Assembly: GCF_900167365.1 (NCBI RefSeq)
Contig: NZ_FUXL01000006.1
Coordinates: forward strand, 62,001 to 126,000
DNA length: 64,000 nucleotides
Direction: 5' to 3'
Source: Consotaella salsifontis
Lineage (GTDB): Bacteria > Pseudomonadota > Alphaproteobacteria > Rhizobiales > Rhizobiaceae
The notes under the pieces were generated by a model, which did no database searches, was not told the origin of the DNA, and saw only the letters and a list, made by a program, of their open reading frames with translations. Positions 37,165-45,863 of this stretch are shown here, piece by piece. Both the position numbers and the translations under genes were made by a program. Each line of letters opens with the position of its first letter. Within the stretch, counting starts at the first letter, position 1.

Positions 37165-37193
37165 GGTATTGATAGACTGATACTTAATGTCAA
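37165..37193 (-). promoter_or_regulatory. Predicted promoter of mucR
   Basis: TTGACA (37193-37188) and AATACC (37170-37165) on the minus strand are 17 bases apart. The -35 is perfect and the -10 poor. The transcript would have about a 140-base leader. Confidence 0.45.
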
Positions 37194-37665
37194 GCTCTTT
37201 CTTTTCAATCCCAAGCTATAATTGAGCGCAATCAAAATCGAGCGATATGTGAAGACAGTCCTGACAGGCTCATTAGACACCAAGGAAGCGCGGTTTCATA
37301 TTCAAGCCTTGATGGTCAGGCAAGGGATGATGCTTCTCTCCCCGGTTTTTACCAATCTACATGACCGATAAAAAGCCGGATCGATAGGCAGGTTCGCGCT
37401 AAAGGTGAGCGAGGAGCGCTCGAAAGCCCTTTTGCTTTGGATAACAGTGATGCGACCGCATGTCGCACGTTTTTCACTTTATCGTTGGGAGCGAATTTGC
37501 CGCCGCTCATACTCCGCGCGTCCCGGAAAAGGGCACAGAGAGCCAACAATAAGGAATCGATATCTTGTTCGATACCTGGAGAGAGCCACCAGCGCTCGCT
37601 CGGCGGCGGCCAAGAGCGCCCGCGATAGGACTCGCCGGCTAGCTCTTCTGGTTATTGCCTGTTCC

Positions 37666-39492
37666 TCAGTCCGCGCTAGCGCTGGTGAGGACTACGAAAG
37701 GCGAGCCGCCCTCCTTGGAAGCCCTGCGGCCATCACGCGAAGACTGGAACCCCATCTCGCCCGACGCGCTCGGAGCGACACCTTGGGTGGGAGCGCTCGT
37801 GCGCCCCATGGCTTCAACCGCATCGGCGTCGGGCGCCGTCACGAGGAACGCGAGTTCGATCTGCTTGCCTATCGCCTCTTGTGAGCGGGCAGGCCTGGCG
37901 ACGCTCGCCGCCGCCTTCGGGGCGACCGACCGGACTCGGTCCGACTTGCCTGCCGGTTGTTCAGCAGTGACGGTCGCGCCACGCTTGGCATTCGCGGCGT
38001 GCGAAGCGGCGGTGGCGAGCTTCTCGAACGGAAGCCGACCGCCCTTGGCTGACGGCGCGCCAGCAGAATGAGAAAGCGTGGCCACGGTCTTCAAAGCCGG
38101 CATGGTCTTGGCAGCCGGGGCCAAAGCCGGACGGGACGCAACGACGGCAGGAGCGGGCTCCGGCTCTCTGGATGCCACAACGACGGCGGGTGTCGGCACG
38201 GCAGGCCGCGCCACGGCGCTCGGCGTGACAGATTGGCTCGTTGCGCCGCCAATGATGTCCTCCAGGGTGGCCGGCTTGTCATCAGCCGGTTTTGCGCTGG
38301 CGAGAACAGTTTCGAAACGCGGCCTGGTGCTCGGGGTCGGAATGGCGGCGAACGCCATCTTCGAGCCATTCTCAACCGGTGCGGCCACGGGAAGATCCTC
38401 CCGGTCGAGAGCCGCAACCAGCGTACCAACGGCATCGGGTTGAACGGTCGGCGCCGCGACCGCCTCGGGCTGACGCACGGGCGCTCTGTGAGGAATTGGG
38501 ACCGAACGGAGATCCAGCGAAGCGACCTGCGTCGTCTCGGCAGGCGCAGCCTCGCTCGGGACGGTCGTGTCGAATGCGTCGCGCATGGGAAGAGCGACGC
38601 CCGTCGCCGGGACCACGGGCTTTGCAGCCGGCGTGGCGGCGGCAACCTGCACCGGCGCCCGGGGAGTGGCCACGGGGCGCTTGGCCGGCGCGGCAGCCTC
38701 CGTTGCGGCCTCCGCGTTGTCATCCGCCTCGTCGTCGCCACCACCAAGCAGCATGGCCAGCAATGTCTTGCTGCCGCCGGAAGACGAACCCCTGCTCGCG
38801 ACCTGGATGGCACTGGCGCCGCCGCGGGCCTTATACTCGGCCAAAGCCTGCTGGTATCCGGGCAACGGCTTTCCGTCGGATGGGACGTGCAGCGTCTTGC
38901 CGTTCGGGAAAACGGCCGCCAGTTCGGTGCGGCTCATCCGCGGCCAGTGACGCACATTGCCGGTATCGAAATGGACAAAGGGCGAGCCCGACTTGGGATA
39001 ATATCCAACGCCGCCGACCTGCATCTTGAGGCCGATCTCGCGCATTTTTTTCAACGGAACGTCGGGCAGATAGAAATCGAGGGCCTTGCCTCTCGTGTGC
39101 TGGCTGTTCTCCGCGACTCCCGAGGTGCGGGAGCGCAGCATCGAATTGGTCGCTGGGGCGCGATAGCCGCATATCACGTTGATATAAGCTCGCGAGCCCG
39201 AATTCTGGTAGGCTTCCCAGATAAGATCGAGCAGATGCGGGTCCATCTTGACCGGCTGCTTGCGCCGCCAGTCGCGCAGGATCCAGTCGATCTTCTTCAA
39301 GCCGTCGGGAAGATATTTCCCATCCTTCTTGTAGGCGATCTCAGCCTTCTCGTGGGTGTGCAGATGATAGAACTTGAGCGTCCTGGTCTCGGCTCGCGCC
39401 AGCGTCGACGCGGAGGCCAGAAGGGCCGTCGCGACAGCGGCACAAGCAATCCGCCGCGTGGCGCGGCCGACGAAGTCGTTCAGTCCGGACAT
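37666..39492 (-). CDS. Exported DUF882 (YcbK-like, peptidase M15-type) protein with long Ala/Pro-rich tail
   Basis: 608 residues. A signal peptide ends near ARAETR (about 35). The DUF882 domain spans about 37-200 and has the M15A-type metal residues (His in SQHTRGKALDFYLPDV and the later FVHFDTGNVRHWPR), so a peptidoglycan-directed zinc peptidase fold is likely. The remaining 400 residues are low complexity, rich in Ala, Pro, Val and Thr, probably disordered and periplasmic. GAGGGGA lies about 12 bases before the ATG. Homologues are usually much shorter, so the tail is the unusual part. Confidence 0.82.
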   Translation of the reverse strand: MSGLNDFVGRATRRIACAAVATALLASASTLARAETRTLKFYHLHTHEKAEIAYKKDGKYLPDGLKKIDWILRDWRRKQPVKMDPHLLDLIWEAYQNSGSRAYINVICGYRAPATNSMLRSRTSGVAENSQHTRGKALDFYLPDVPLKKMREIGLKMQVGGVGYYPKSGSPFVHFDTGNVRHWPRMSRTELAAVFPNGKTLHVPSDGKPLPGYQQALAEYKARGGASAIQVASRGSSSGGSKTLLAMLLGGGDDEADDNAEAATEAAAPAKRPVATPRAPVQVAAATPAAKPVVPATGVALPMRDAFDTTVPSEAAPAETTQVASLDLRSVPIPHRAPVRQPEAVAAPTVQPDAVGTLVAALDREDLPVAAPVENGSKMAFAAIPTPSTRPRFETVLASAKPADDKPATLEDIIGGATSQSVTPSAVARPAVPTPAVVVASREPEPAPAVVASRPALAPAAKTMPALKTVATLSHSAGAPSAKGGRLPFEKLATAASHAANAKRGATVTAEQPAGKSDRVRSVAPKAAASVARPARSQEAIGKQIELAFLVTAPDADAVEAMGRTSAPTQGVAPSASGEMGFQSSRDGRRASKEGGSPFVVLTSASAD

Positions 39493-40100
39493 ACGTCTGC
39501 GGTCCCCTCGATTCAGGTCACGGCGTTGTGTCCCCCGCCCGCAACCCTAATGCGCGATGGTTAACGATCTATATTTTGAATAGAACTACGGCATCAAGAT
39601 GACCAGTCACAATTGCGGTGCGGCATTTCGCGTGAGGGTTAATCATTTCCCACCAACGCCAAGCCGCAACCAGCTCCCGGAAGGAAACGCAAAAGCTCTT
39701 GATGTTGACAAGTCACAGAATCTGGGTCGCTTTTTCGAGCCGGACTGGGCGACTGACAGTCAATCGATGCGCACCTTCATGCTGCTCGTCAGCTATCGAA
39801 TTTTCTTCACTCGCGGACGTCGGGCATTGCCTTATCGGATGGCCAGACGCCCTTTGCCAAACGGAACAAGGCTCCCACCGCTCGAAACGGCCGAGCTTGC
39901 GCATCTTTCGCCGTGATTAGGGTTGAAAGTGAGATTGGCACGGCCTTCGTAAATGGCCAAACAGCTTGGAACTCGCTTTAACCGGGGCGCTTCGCCCTCG
40001 ACCGAATTACGCCGCCCTCGACGTGGTACTCTGGCGCGGGTACCAAGGTGTCAAGTTCACCCGATCTATGACAAGTCCAATTGAATTGAGACCTTTGATC
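39493..40100. other. Divergent intergenic region between DUF882 gene and pepF
   Basis: About 600 bases with no supported gene; short open frames here lack ribosome binding sites and family resemblance. On the DUF882 side a GTTAACCAT half-site (39550-39562 region) recalls CtrA half-sites, but no second half is correctly spaced. Confidence 0.4.
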
Positions 40101-41930
40101 ATGCATCTCCAGTATTGCTCGTCTCCCGCCTCCGGCGCGGCCTCCTCCACAACTGAAAAGCTGCCGGAATGGAACCTCGCCGATCTCTATCCGCAGATGG
40201 ATAGCCCTCTGATCGCGGACGACCTTTCCGCCAGCGCCAGCGACGCAGCTGCGTTCCAGACACGCTGGCGTGGCCATCTGGGCGAAGAAGCGGCAAAGCC
40301 CGGCGGAGGCCAGATCGCGGAGGCGCTCGCTACGTTCGAGGCGATCGAGGAAAAACTCGGCAAGCTCATCTCCTATGCGGGCCTCCTCTATTCCGGCGAC
40401 ACCAGCGACCCTGCCCGCGCCAAGTTCTATGGAGACATCCAGGGCCGGGTGACCGACATTTCCGCTCGGCTGCTGTTCTTCCCGCTCGAGCTGAACCGAA
40501 TTGCGGATGACGTGCTCGATCGGGCCATGGCCGAAAACAAGGACCTTGGCCATTACAGGCCCTGGATCGTCGATCTCAGGAAGGACAAGCCCTTCCAGCT
40601 GGAAGACCGGGTCGAGGAGCTCTTCCACGAAAAATCGATCACAGGACACGGCGCCTGGAATCGCCTCTTCGACGAAACGATGACGGCGCTACGCTTCCGG
40701 CTCGACGGTGAAGACCTGACGCTCGAGCAGGCGCTCGACCGCCTGCAGAACCCTGATCGGGAGAAACGGCGGGCCGCGGCGGAAGAGCTGACCCGGGTTT
40801 TCTCGGCCAATTTGCGGACTTTCACGCTGATCACCAACACGCTGGCGAAGGATAAGGAGATTTCCGACCGCTGGCGTGGCTTCACCGATGTCGCGGATTC
40901 CCGCCATCTTGCGAACCGTGTGGAACGTCCGGTGGTGGACGCGCTGACGGCCGCCGTGGTCGAGGCATACCCTTCAATCTCCCATCGCTACTACGCGATG
41001 AAGGCGAAATGGCTGGGGGTTGATCGTCTGGAGCACTGGGACCGCAACGCGCCCCTTCCGCAGGCTTCGCGCCGCGACATCCCGTGGGAAGAAGCCAAGG
41101 CGACGGTTTTGTCGGCCTATGCCGGTTTTTCGCCGCAGATGGCGGACATCGCGCGCCGGTTCTTCGACCAGCGCTGGATCGACGCCGCCATCCGCGCCGG
41201 CAAATCGCCGGGCGCCTTCGCCCATCCGACGGTGCCCTCTGCCCACCCCTATGTGCTGCTCAACTACATGGGCAAGCCGCGCGACGTCATGACGCTCGCC
41301 CATGAGCTTGGCCATGGCGTTCATCAGGTGCTCGCCGCCCCCCAGGGCGCGCTCATGTCTCAGACGCCTTTGACACTCGCGGAGACGGCGTCGGTGTTCG
41401 GAGAGATGCTGACCTTCCGTTCGCTTCTCGACAACGCGAAAACGGTTCAGGAGCGCAAGACGCTGCTCGCCTCCAAGGTGGAGGACATGATCAACACGGT
41501 GGTCCGCCAGATCGCCTTTTACCGGTTCGAGCGTGAGCTGCACCAGGAGCGCAGGCAAGGCGAGCTGACGGCGGAGCGTATCGGCGAGCTGTGGACGAAG
41601 GTTCAAGGAGAGAGCCTTGGCCCCTCGGTGCACCTTGGCCCGGGTTATGAAACCTACTGGACCTATATCCCCCACTTCATCCACTCGCCCTTCTACGTCT
41701 ATGCCTACGCCTTCGGCGACTGCCTCGTGAATTCGCTCTACGCCGTCTACCAGAACGCCAGCGAGGGCTTCGAGGCGCGCTACTTCGAGATGCTGAAGGC
41801 GGGCGGCACCAAGCATCACTCCGAACTTTTGGCTCCGTTCGGCCTGGACGCGGCAGATCCCGCTTTCTGGTCGAAGGGTTTGTCGGTGATCTCCGGCTTC
41901 ATCGACGAGTTGGAGGCGCTCGAAGCCTGA
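40101..41930 (+). CDS. M3 family oligoendopeptidase (PepF type)
   Basis: A zinc metallopeptidase of about 609 residues. The HExxH motif is His401-Glu402-Leu-Gly-His405 (TLAHELGHGVHQ), with the third ligand in the downstream ETASVFGEM helix, typical of M3B. The N-terminal helical cap begins LPEWNLADLYPQMDSP. It cleaves short peptides in the cytoplasm. I choose the ATG at 40101; an in-frame ATG at 40068 would add 11 residues and neither has a good ribosome binding site. It ends at a terminator before the homospermidine synthase gene. Confidence 0.9.
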   Translation: MHLQYCSSPASGAASSTTEKLPEWNLADLYPQMDSPLIADDLSASASDAAAFQTRWRGHLGEEAAKPGGGQIAEALATFEAIEEKLGKLISYAGLLYSGDTSDPARAKFYGDIQGRVTDISARLLFFPLELNRIADDVLDRAMAENKDLGHYRPWIVDLRKDKPFQLEDRVEELFHEKSITGHGAWNRLFDETMTALRFRLDGEDLTLEQALDRLQNPDREKRRAAAEELTRVFSANLRTFTLITNTLAKDKEISDRWRGFTDVADSRHLANRVERPVVDALTAAVVEAYPSISHRYYAMKAKWLGVDRLEHWDRNAPLPQASRRDIPWEEAKATVLSAYAGFSPQMADIARRFFDQRWIDAAIRAGKSPGAFAHPTVPSAHPYVLLNYMGKPRDVMTLAHELGHGVHQVLAAPQGALMSQTPLTLAETASVFGEMLTFRSLLDNAKTVQERKTLLASKVEDMINTVVRQIAFYRFERELHQERRQGELTAERIGELWTKVQGESLGPSVHLGPGYETYWTYIPHFIHSPFYVYAYAFGDCLVNSLYAVYQNASEGFEARYFEMLKAGGTKHHSELLAPFGLDAADPAFWSKGLSVISGFIDELEALEA

Positions 41931-41954
41931 ACCCGCATTTGCCGCCATGAGATG

Positions 41955-41990
41955 AAAGGGGCGCGGTTTTCGAACCGAGCCTCTTTTCTT
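41955..41990 (+). terminator. Terminator after the oligoendopeptidase gene
   Basis: A 14-bp stem with one wobble and one mismatch (AAAGGGGCGCGGTT / AACCGAGCCTCTTT), loop TTCG, then TTTCTT. It begins 25 bases after the stop. Confidence 0.7.
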
Positions 41991-42061
41991 CGTGTGCCAA
42001 CTCGGCTAGCCCGCTGGCAACCAGGTGAACAGCCGCGGTGAGCAAAGGAACCAGCACAATC

Positions 42062-43507
42062 ATGGCCAATCCCACCCATCCGGTCTATGGCAAGATCAGC
42101 GGTCCGATCGTGATGATCGGCCTCGGCTCGATCGGCAGCGGAACGCTGCCGCTGATCGAACGCCACTTCGAGTTCGACAAGTCCCGTTTCACGGTCATCG
42201 ACCCGAACGACACGCATCGCGCTCTTCTCGACGAGCGAGGCATACGCTTCGTGCAGGAGGCGGTGACGCGCAAGAACTATGAGGAGCTTCTCACGCCGCT
42301 GCTCACCGAGGGCGGCGGTCAGGGCTTCTGCGTCAATCTTTCGGTCGACACCGGCTCCCTCGACATCATGAAGCTCTGCCGCAAGCTGGGCGTTCTTTAC
42401 ATCGACACCGTCAACGAGCCGTGGCTCGGCTTCTACTTCGACGAATCCATGTCGAACGCCGACCGCACCAACTATGCCCTGCGCGAGGCCACCCGCCGCG
42501 AGAAGCGCAAGACGCCCGGCGGCACCACCGCCGTCTCGTGCTGCGGCGCCAATCCCGGCATGGTCTCCTGGTTCGTCAAGCAGGCGCTCGTCAACGTGGC
42601 GAAGGATGTTGGCCTGGACTTCGAGGAGCCCGCGGCGGACGATCGCGCCGGCTGGGCGAAACTGATGAAGAAGACCGGCGTCAAGGGCATCCACATCGCC
42701 GAGCGCGATACGCAGCGCGCCAAGTCGCCCAAGCCGCTCGGCACCTTCTGGAACACCTGGTCGGTCGAGGGCTTCCTGTCGGAAGGCATGCAGCCCGCAG
42801 AGCTCGGCTGGGGCACCCATGAGAAGTGGAAGCCCAAGAACGCCCAGAAGCACTCCAAGGGCTGCAAGGCTGCGATCTATCTGGAGCAGCCGGGCGCCAA
42901 CACGCGCGTTCGCTCCTGGTGCCCGACGCCGGGCGCGCAGTTCGGCTTCCTGGTCACGCACAACGAGTCGATCTCGATCGCCGACTACTTCACCGTCTAC
43001 AACAAGGACGAGGAAGTCACGTATCGGCCAACCTGCCACTACGCCTATCATCCGTGCAACGACGCGGTGCTGTCGCTTCACGAGCTGTTCGGCGCCGCCG
43101 GCAAAATCCAGACCGAGCACCACGTTCTGGACGAAACCGAGATCGTCGACGGAATCGATGAGCTTGGCGTCCTGCTCTACGGTCATGACAAGAACGCCTA
43201 TTGGTACGGCTCGCAGCTCTCGATCGAAGAGACTCGCGAGATCGCGCCCTACCAGAACGCCACTGGCCTTCAGGTGACGTCGGCGGTACTGGCCGGCATG
43301 GTCTGGGCTCTTGAGAATCCGACAGCGGGCATCGTCGAGGCCGACGAGATGGACTACCGGCGCTGCCTGGAGGTCCAGCTTCCCTATCTCGGCCCCGTGA
43401 AGGGCTATTACACCGACTGGACGCCGCTGACCGATCGCCCGGGGCTCTTCCCCGAGGACCTCGACGAGAAGGACCCGTGGCAGTTCAAGAATATCCTGGT
43501 GCGCTGA
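42062..43507 (+). CDS. hss: Homospermidine synthase
   Basis: A 481-residue NAD-dependent enzyme that makes homospermidine from putrescine (and spermidine). The N-terminus has the Rossmann GxGxxG loop in IVMIGLGSIGSGTLPLIERH. Characteristic stretches are DTVNEPWLGFY, SCCGANPGMVSWFVKQAL, WNTWSVEGFLSEGMQPAELGWG and YRPTCHYAYHPCNDAV. Length agrees with bacterial Hss. I choose ATG 42062 (MANPTHPVYGK), with AAAGGAA eleven bases upstream; a GTG at 42038 is in frame. Homospermidine is a main polyamine of many rhizobia. Confidence 0.94.
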   Translation: MANPTHPVYGKISGPIVMIGLGSIGSGTLPLIERHFEFDKSRFTVIDPNDTHRALLDERGIRFVQEAVTRKNYEELLTPLLTEGGGQGFCVNLSVDTGSLDIMKLCRKLGVLYIDTVNEPWLGFYFDESMSNADRTNYALREATRREKRKTPGGTTAVSCCGANPGMVSWFVKQALVNVAKDVGLDFEEPAADDRAGWAKLMKKTGVKGIHIAERDTQRAKSPKPLGTFWNTWSVEGFLSEGMQPAELGWGTHEKWKPKNAQKHSKGCKAAIYLEQPGANTRVRSWCPTPGAQFGFLVTHNESISIADYFTVYNKDEEVTYRPTCHYAYHPCNDAVLSLHELFGAAGKIQTEHHVLDETEIVDGIDELGVLLYGHDKNAYWYGSQLSIEETREIAPYQNATGLQVTSAVLAGMVWALENPTAGIVEADEMDYRRCLEVQLPYLGPVKGYYTDWTPLTDRPGLFPEDLDEKDPWQFKNILVR

Positions 43508-43562
43508 TAGGCACGCGCCCTGAATGATTTCCGGGGGTTATGCCGCGACAGGCCCTGGCGGT

Positions 43563-43580
43563 CTAGTAATTCTGTACTAG
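43563..43580. promoter_or_regulatory. Palindrome upstream of the NTF2-like gene
   Basis: CTAGTA-ATTCTG-TACTAG, a perfect 6-bp inverted repeat, overlapping a second imperfect one (ATTCT-GTACT-AGAAT, 43569-43583). It lies 43 bases before the NTF2-like start codon, where an operator would overlap the promoter. Confidence 0.4.
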
Positions 43581-43622
43581 AATTGTTCCAGCGTCGTAAG
43601 CGTTACCCCCGGAGAAGCCTGA

Positions 43623-44078
43623 ATGGGAGATTCGCCCCATGAGGAACCAGCCCGCAAGAGAGAGATTCTGAAAGAGGTTTTGGACGCCGTCCTGGGCGGC
43701 AAGGCCAGCTCGCTGGCGCGACATTTTGCCCCAGGCGCCGTCTTCACCAACCGAAGCAACGCAAGTCTCAACGACGCACCATGGTTTGCCCGCCTTGAGG
43801 GCGACTTCCGCTTCCCGAGCGAAGATGACGCGAAGTCTTTCCTTGATGAGTTGCTGCGGCGCGCGAGCTATATTTCATATGAGCTCCGCGGAACGATCAT
43901 TGAGGAAGACCAAGGCGCGAGCCGATGCGACTGGACCAAGCGCGACGAACGCGACGGGTCCCTCATCACCGGAACGACCATGTGGTGGTTCTCCTTCACC
44001 AGCGACAACCGCATTCGAGCGGTGGAGAGCATCGGCTCGATTCATTCCGTCGTTCCCGCCCCCGCACGAAGGCCTTGA
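43623..44078 (+). CDS. NTF2-like (SnoaL-type) protein
   Basis: 151 residues with a helix-then-sheet pattern of the NTF2-like fold. An N-terminal helix (KREILKEVLDAVLGGKASSLARHFAPGAVFTN) precedes alternating strands such as SYELRGTIIEEDQGASRCDW and GTTMWWFSFTSDNRIRAVES. Such proteins may be enzymes or ligand-binding accessory proteins; none of the catalytic patterns I know stands out. GGAGAAG precedes the ATG. It appears to be a single-gene unit. Confidence 0.6.
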   Translation: MGDSPHEEPARKREILKEVLDAVLGGKASSLARHFAPGAVFTNRSNASLNDAPWFARLEGDFRFPSEDDAKSFLDELLRRASYISYELRGTIIEEDQGASRCDWTKRDERDGSLITGTTMWWFSFTSDNRIRAVESIGSIHSVVPAPARRP

Positions 44079-44162
44079 CTGTCCGGTGTCACGGCGCACG
44101 AATGCCCTAGCTAATTTGATGTTTTGTCTTGCCCACTCGCGCCAGCAATTGGAGTTCCTCTC

Positions 44163-44531
44163 ATGCGTCGCATCCTGACCGCTTCCCTGCTTCTGCCCGT
44201 TCTCGTCGCGGTGGCGGGCTGCGAGACGACCGTCGTGCAGCAGCGGGCCGTGGTAGCGCCGCGTCCCCAGGGTGTCGAAGGACGATGGGCCGCCACGGCC
44301 GGACCTGTTCCCTACACGGCGAATTTTGCCGGCGGACGCTTCAGCTCCGTCGAGGATCGTACCGGCGCGGTGCTGGCCGAAGGCACGTATTCTGTCGCGG
44401 GACCGGGCCAGGTTCGGATCGACTACAATCGCCCCAACGGCGAGAAGCTGGCGGCCAACTGCAACCAGTCCGGAGACAGGATGGCCTGCGCGTCTTCGAC
44501 GGGCGCCACTTTCGACCTCGTCCGCATCTGA
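44163..44531 (+). CDS. Omp10-like outer-membrane lipoprotein
   Basis: 122 residues beginning with a lipoprotein signal peptide; the lipobox VAGC puts the lipidated Cys at residue 20. The mature part (GVEGRWAA...YTANFAGGRFSSVEDR, VLAEGTY, two Cys, STGATFDLVR) follows the pattern I recall for Brucella Omp10 (GIEGSW, FNGGIFETRT, LAEGNY, SSAGSRFSLTR). It is a small beta-rich protein, probably anchored in the outer membrane. GGAG lies ten bases before the ATG. Function is not established. Confidence 0.8.
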   Translation: MRRILTASLLLPVLVAVAGCETTVVQQRAVVAPRPQGVEGRWAATAGPVPYTANFAGGRFSSVEDRTGAVLAEGTYSVAGPGQVRIDYNRPNGEKLAANCNQSGDRMACASSTGATFDLVRI

Positions 44532-44801
44532 CGTCATCTCGCGAACGCCCTCAAAACATCGCTCCTGGCCCCGGAACCGGGGATCGGCTGCATTCCTCAC
44601 GCAGTGTTGAGCTGCGCGAGATCGGGGCTCGGCTATGGGACAGGGCAGAACGTTGCCCGGGCGCGGAGGCCCGTCGGATCTTGCCATAATGGTCGCGGAT
44701 GAGTCCCGTGCCATGTCCGGGCAGACGGTCGTCGGCGGCTACGGCCAGCGGTTCGTCCGCATTGTCGAATCAACCAGCGCTCAAATGGACGGAAGAACGA
44801 A

Positions 44802-45863
44802 ATGACCGCAAACACCATGACGGCGGCCGAGCGCTCCATCGGCCCCCTGCCCTCGAACCATCCGCCCGTCGCACGGCCGAAGGTTGGCGTTCTTCTGGTC
44901 AACCTCGGCACACCGGATGGCACCGAGGTGCAGCCCATGCGGCGCTATCTACGAGAGTTTCTCTCGGATCGCCGAGTCATAGAATGGCCGCGCGCCGTCT
45001 GGTATCCGATTCTCTACGGCATCGTTTTGAACACCCGTCCGAAGAAGTCGGGCGCGGCCTACAAGCTGATCTGGAACAACGAGCGCGACGAATCCCCTCT
45101 GCGGACCTTCACCCGCTCCCAGGCCGAAAAGCTGACGGCCCGCCTCGCCGGTCATCCGGAACTGGTCGTGGACTGGGCGATGCGTTACGGCCAGCCATCG
45201 ATCCCCGAGCGCTGCGACCACCTGCTGGCCCAAGGGTGCGACCGGATTCTCTGTTTTCCGCTCTACCCGCAATATTCGGCATCGACCACCGCCACGGTCA
45301 ACGACGTGTTCTTCGCCCACCTTATGGGCAAGCGCTGGATGCCGGCGGTGCGCACCGTGCCGCCCTATCACGATGAGCCGGCCTATATCGACGCCCTCGC
45401 GCACTCGATAGAGACCCATCTCGCGGGTCTCGACTTCGAGCCGGAACGCGTGATCGCCTCTTTCCACGGCATTCCGCAGAGCTATTTCAGGAAGGGCGAT
45501 CCCTATCACTGTCACTGCCAAAAGACGTCGCGCCTGCTCGCCGAACGGCTCGGCTGGCCTGAGGGTCGGCTGATGACGACGTTCCAGTCGCGCTTCGGGC
45601 CGGAAGAATGGCTCCAACCTTACACCGACAAGACCGTCGAGGCTCTTGCCGCACAGGGCATCAAGCGCATTGCCGTGTTCAATCCTGGCTTCGTCTCCGA
45701 CTGTCTCGAAACGCTTGAGGAGATCGCCGGCCAGGTGAAGGAGACCTTCATCCACCACGGCGGCGAGCACTTCAGCCACATCCCCTGCCTCAACGACAGC
45801 GACGATGGAATGGACGTCATTGAGGCGATGGTCCGTCGAGAACTGAGAGGCTGGGTGGACTGA
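44802..45863 (+). CDS. hemH: Ferrochelatase
   Basis: A 353-residue enzyme inserting ferrous iron into protoporphyrin IX, the last step of haem synthesis. The catalytic His222 is in ASFHGIPQSYFRKGDPY. VGVLLVNLGTPDGTEVQPMRRYL at 28-50 and FNPGFVSDCLETLEEI complete the signature. The start has GGAAGA upstream; a second in-frame ATG five codons on is possible. Its last 47 bases overlap the 3' end of the convergent FAD oxidoreductase gene. Confidence 0.96.
   Translation: MTANTMTAAERSIGPLPSNHPPVARPKVGVLLVNLGTPDGTEVQPMRRYLREFLSDRRVIEWPRAVWYPILYGIVLNTRPKKSGAAYKLIWNNERDESPLRTFTRSQAEKLTARLAGHPELVVDWAMRYGQPSIPERCDHLLAQGCDRILCFPLYPQYSASTTATVNDVFFAHLMGKRWMPAVRTVPPYHDEPAYIDALAHSIETHLAGLDFEPERVIASFHGIPQSYFRKGDPYHCHCQKTSRLLAERLGWPEGRLMTTFQSRFGPEEWLQPYTDKTVEALAAQGIKRIAVFNPGFVSDCLETLEEIAGQVKETFIHHGGEHFSHIPCLNDSDDGMDVIEAMVRRELRGWVD

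Larger units (their letters stand above)
37019..37665. other. Long AT-rich upstream region of mucR
   Basis: About 650 bases without a supported gene. It is clearly more AT-rich than the surroundings between about 37030 and 37380, as expected for a MucR-bound region. It includes a promoter candidate for mucR and a palindrome at 37086-37102. The right part (37400-37665) is ordinary GC-rich sequence leading to the end of the DUF882 gene. Confidence 0.5.

Noticed and set aside
37405-37884. Open frame overlapping the 3' end of the DUF882 gene on the opposite strand
   Set aside because: Arg/Ser-rich translation typical of a shadow frame, largely antisense to a well-supported gene.
39545-39565. GTTAACCAT as a CtrA site, and a GGTTAACG near 53056 before the transglycosylase gene
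   Set aside because: Only single half-sites are present; the second TTAA at the required spacing is missing in both places.
39599-39916. A 105-codon open frame in the DUF882-pepF gap
   Set aside because: No ribosome binding site, and composition does not match the neighbouring genes.
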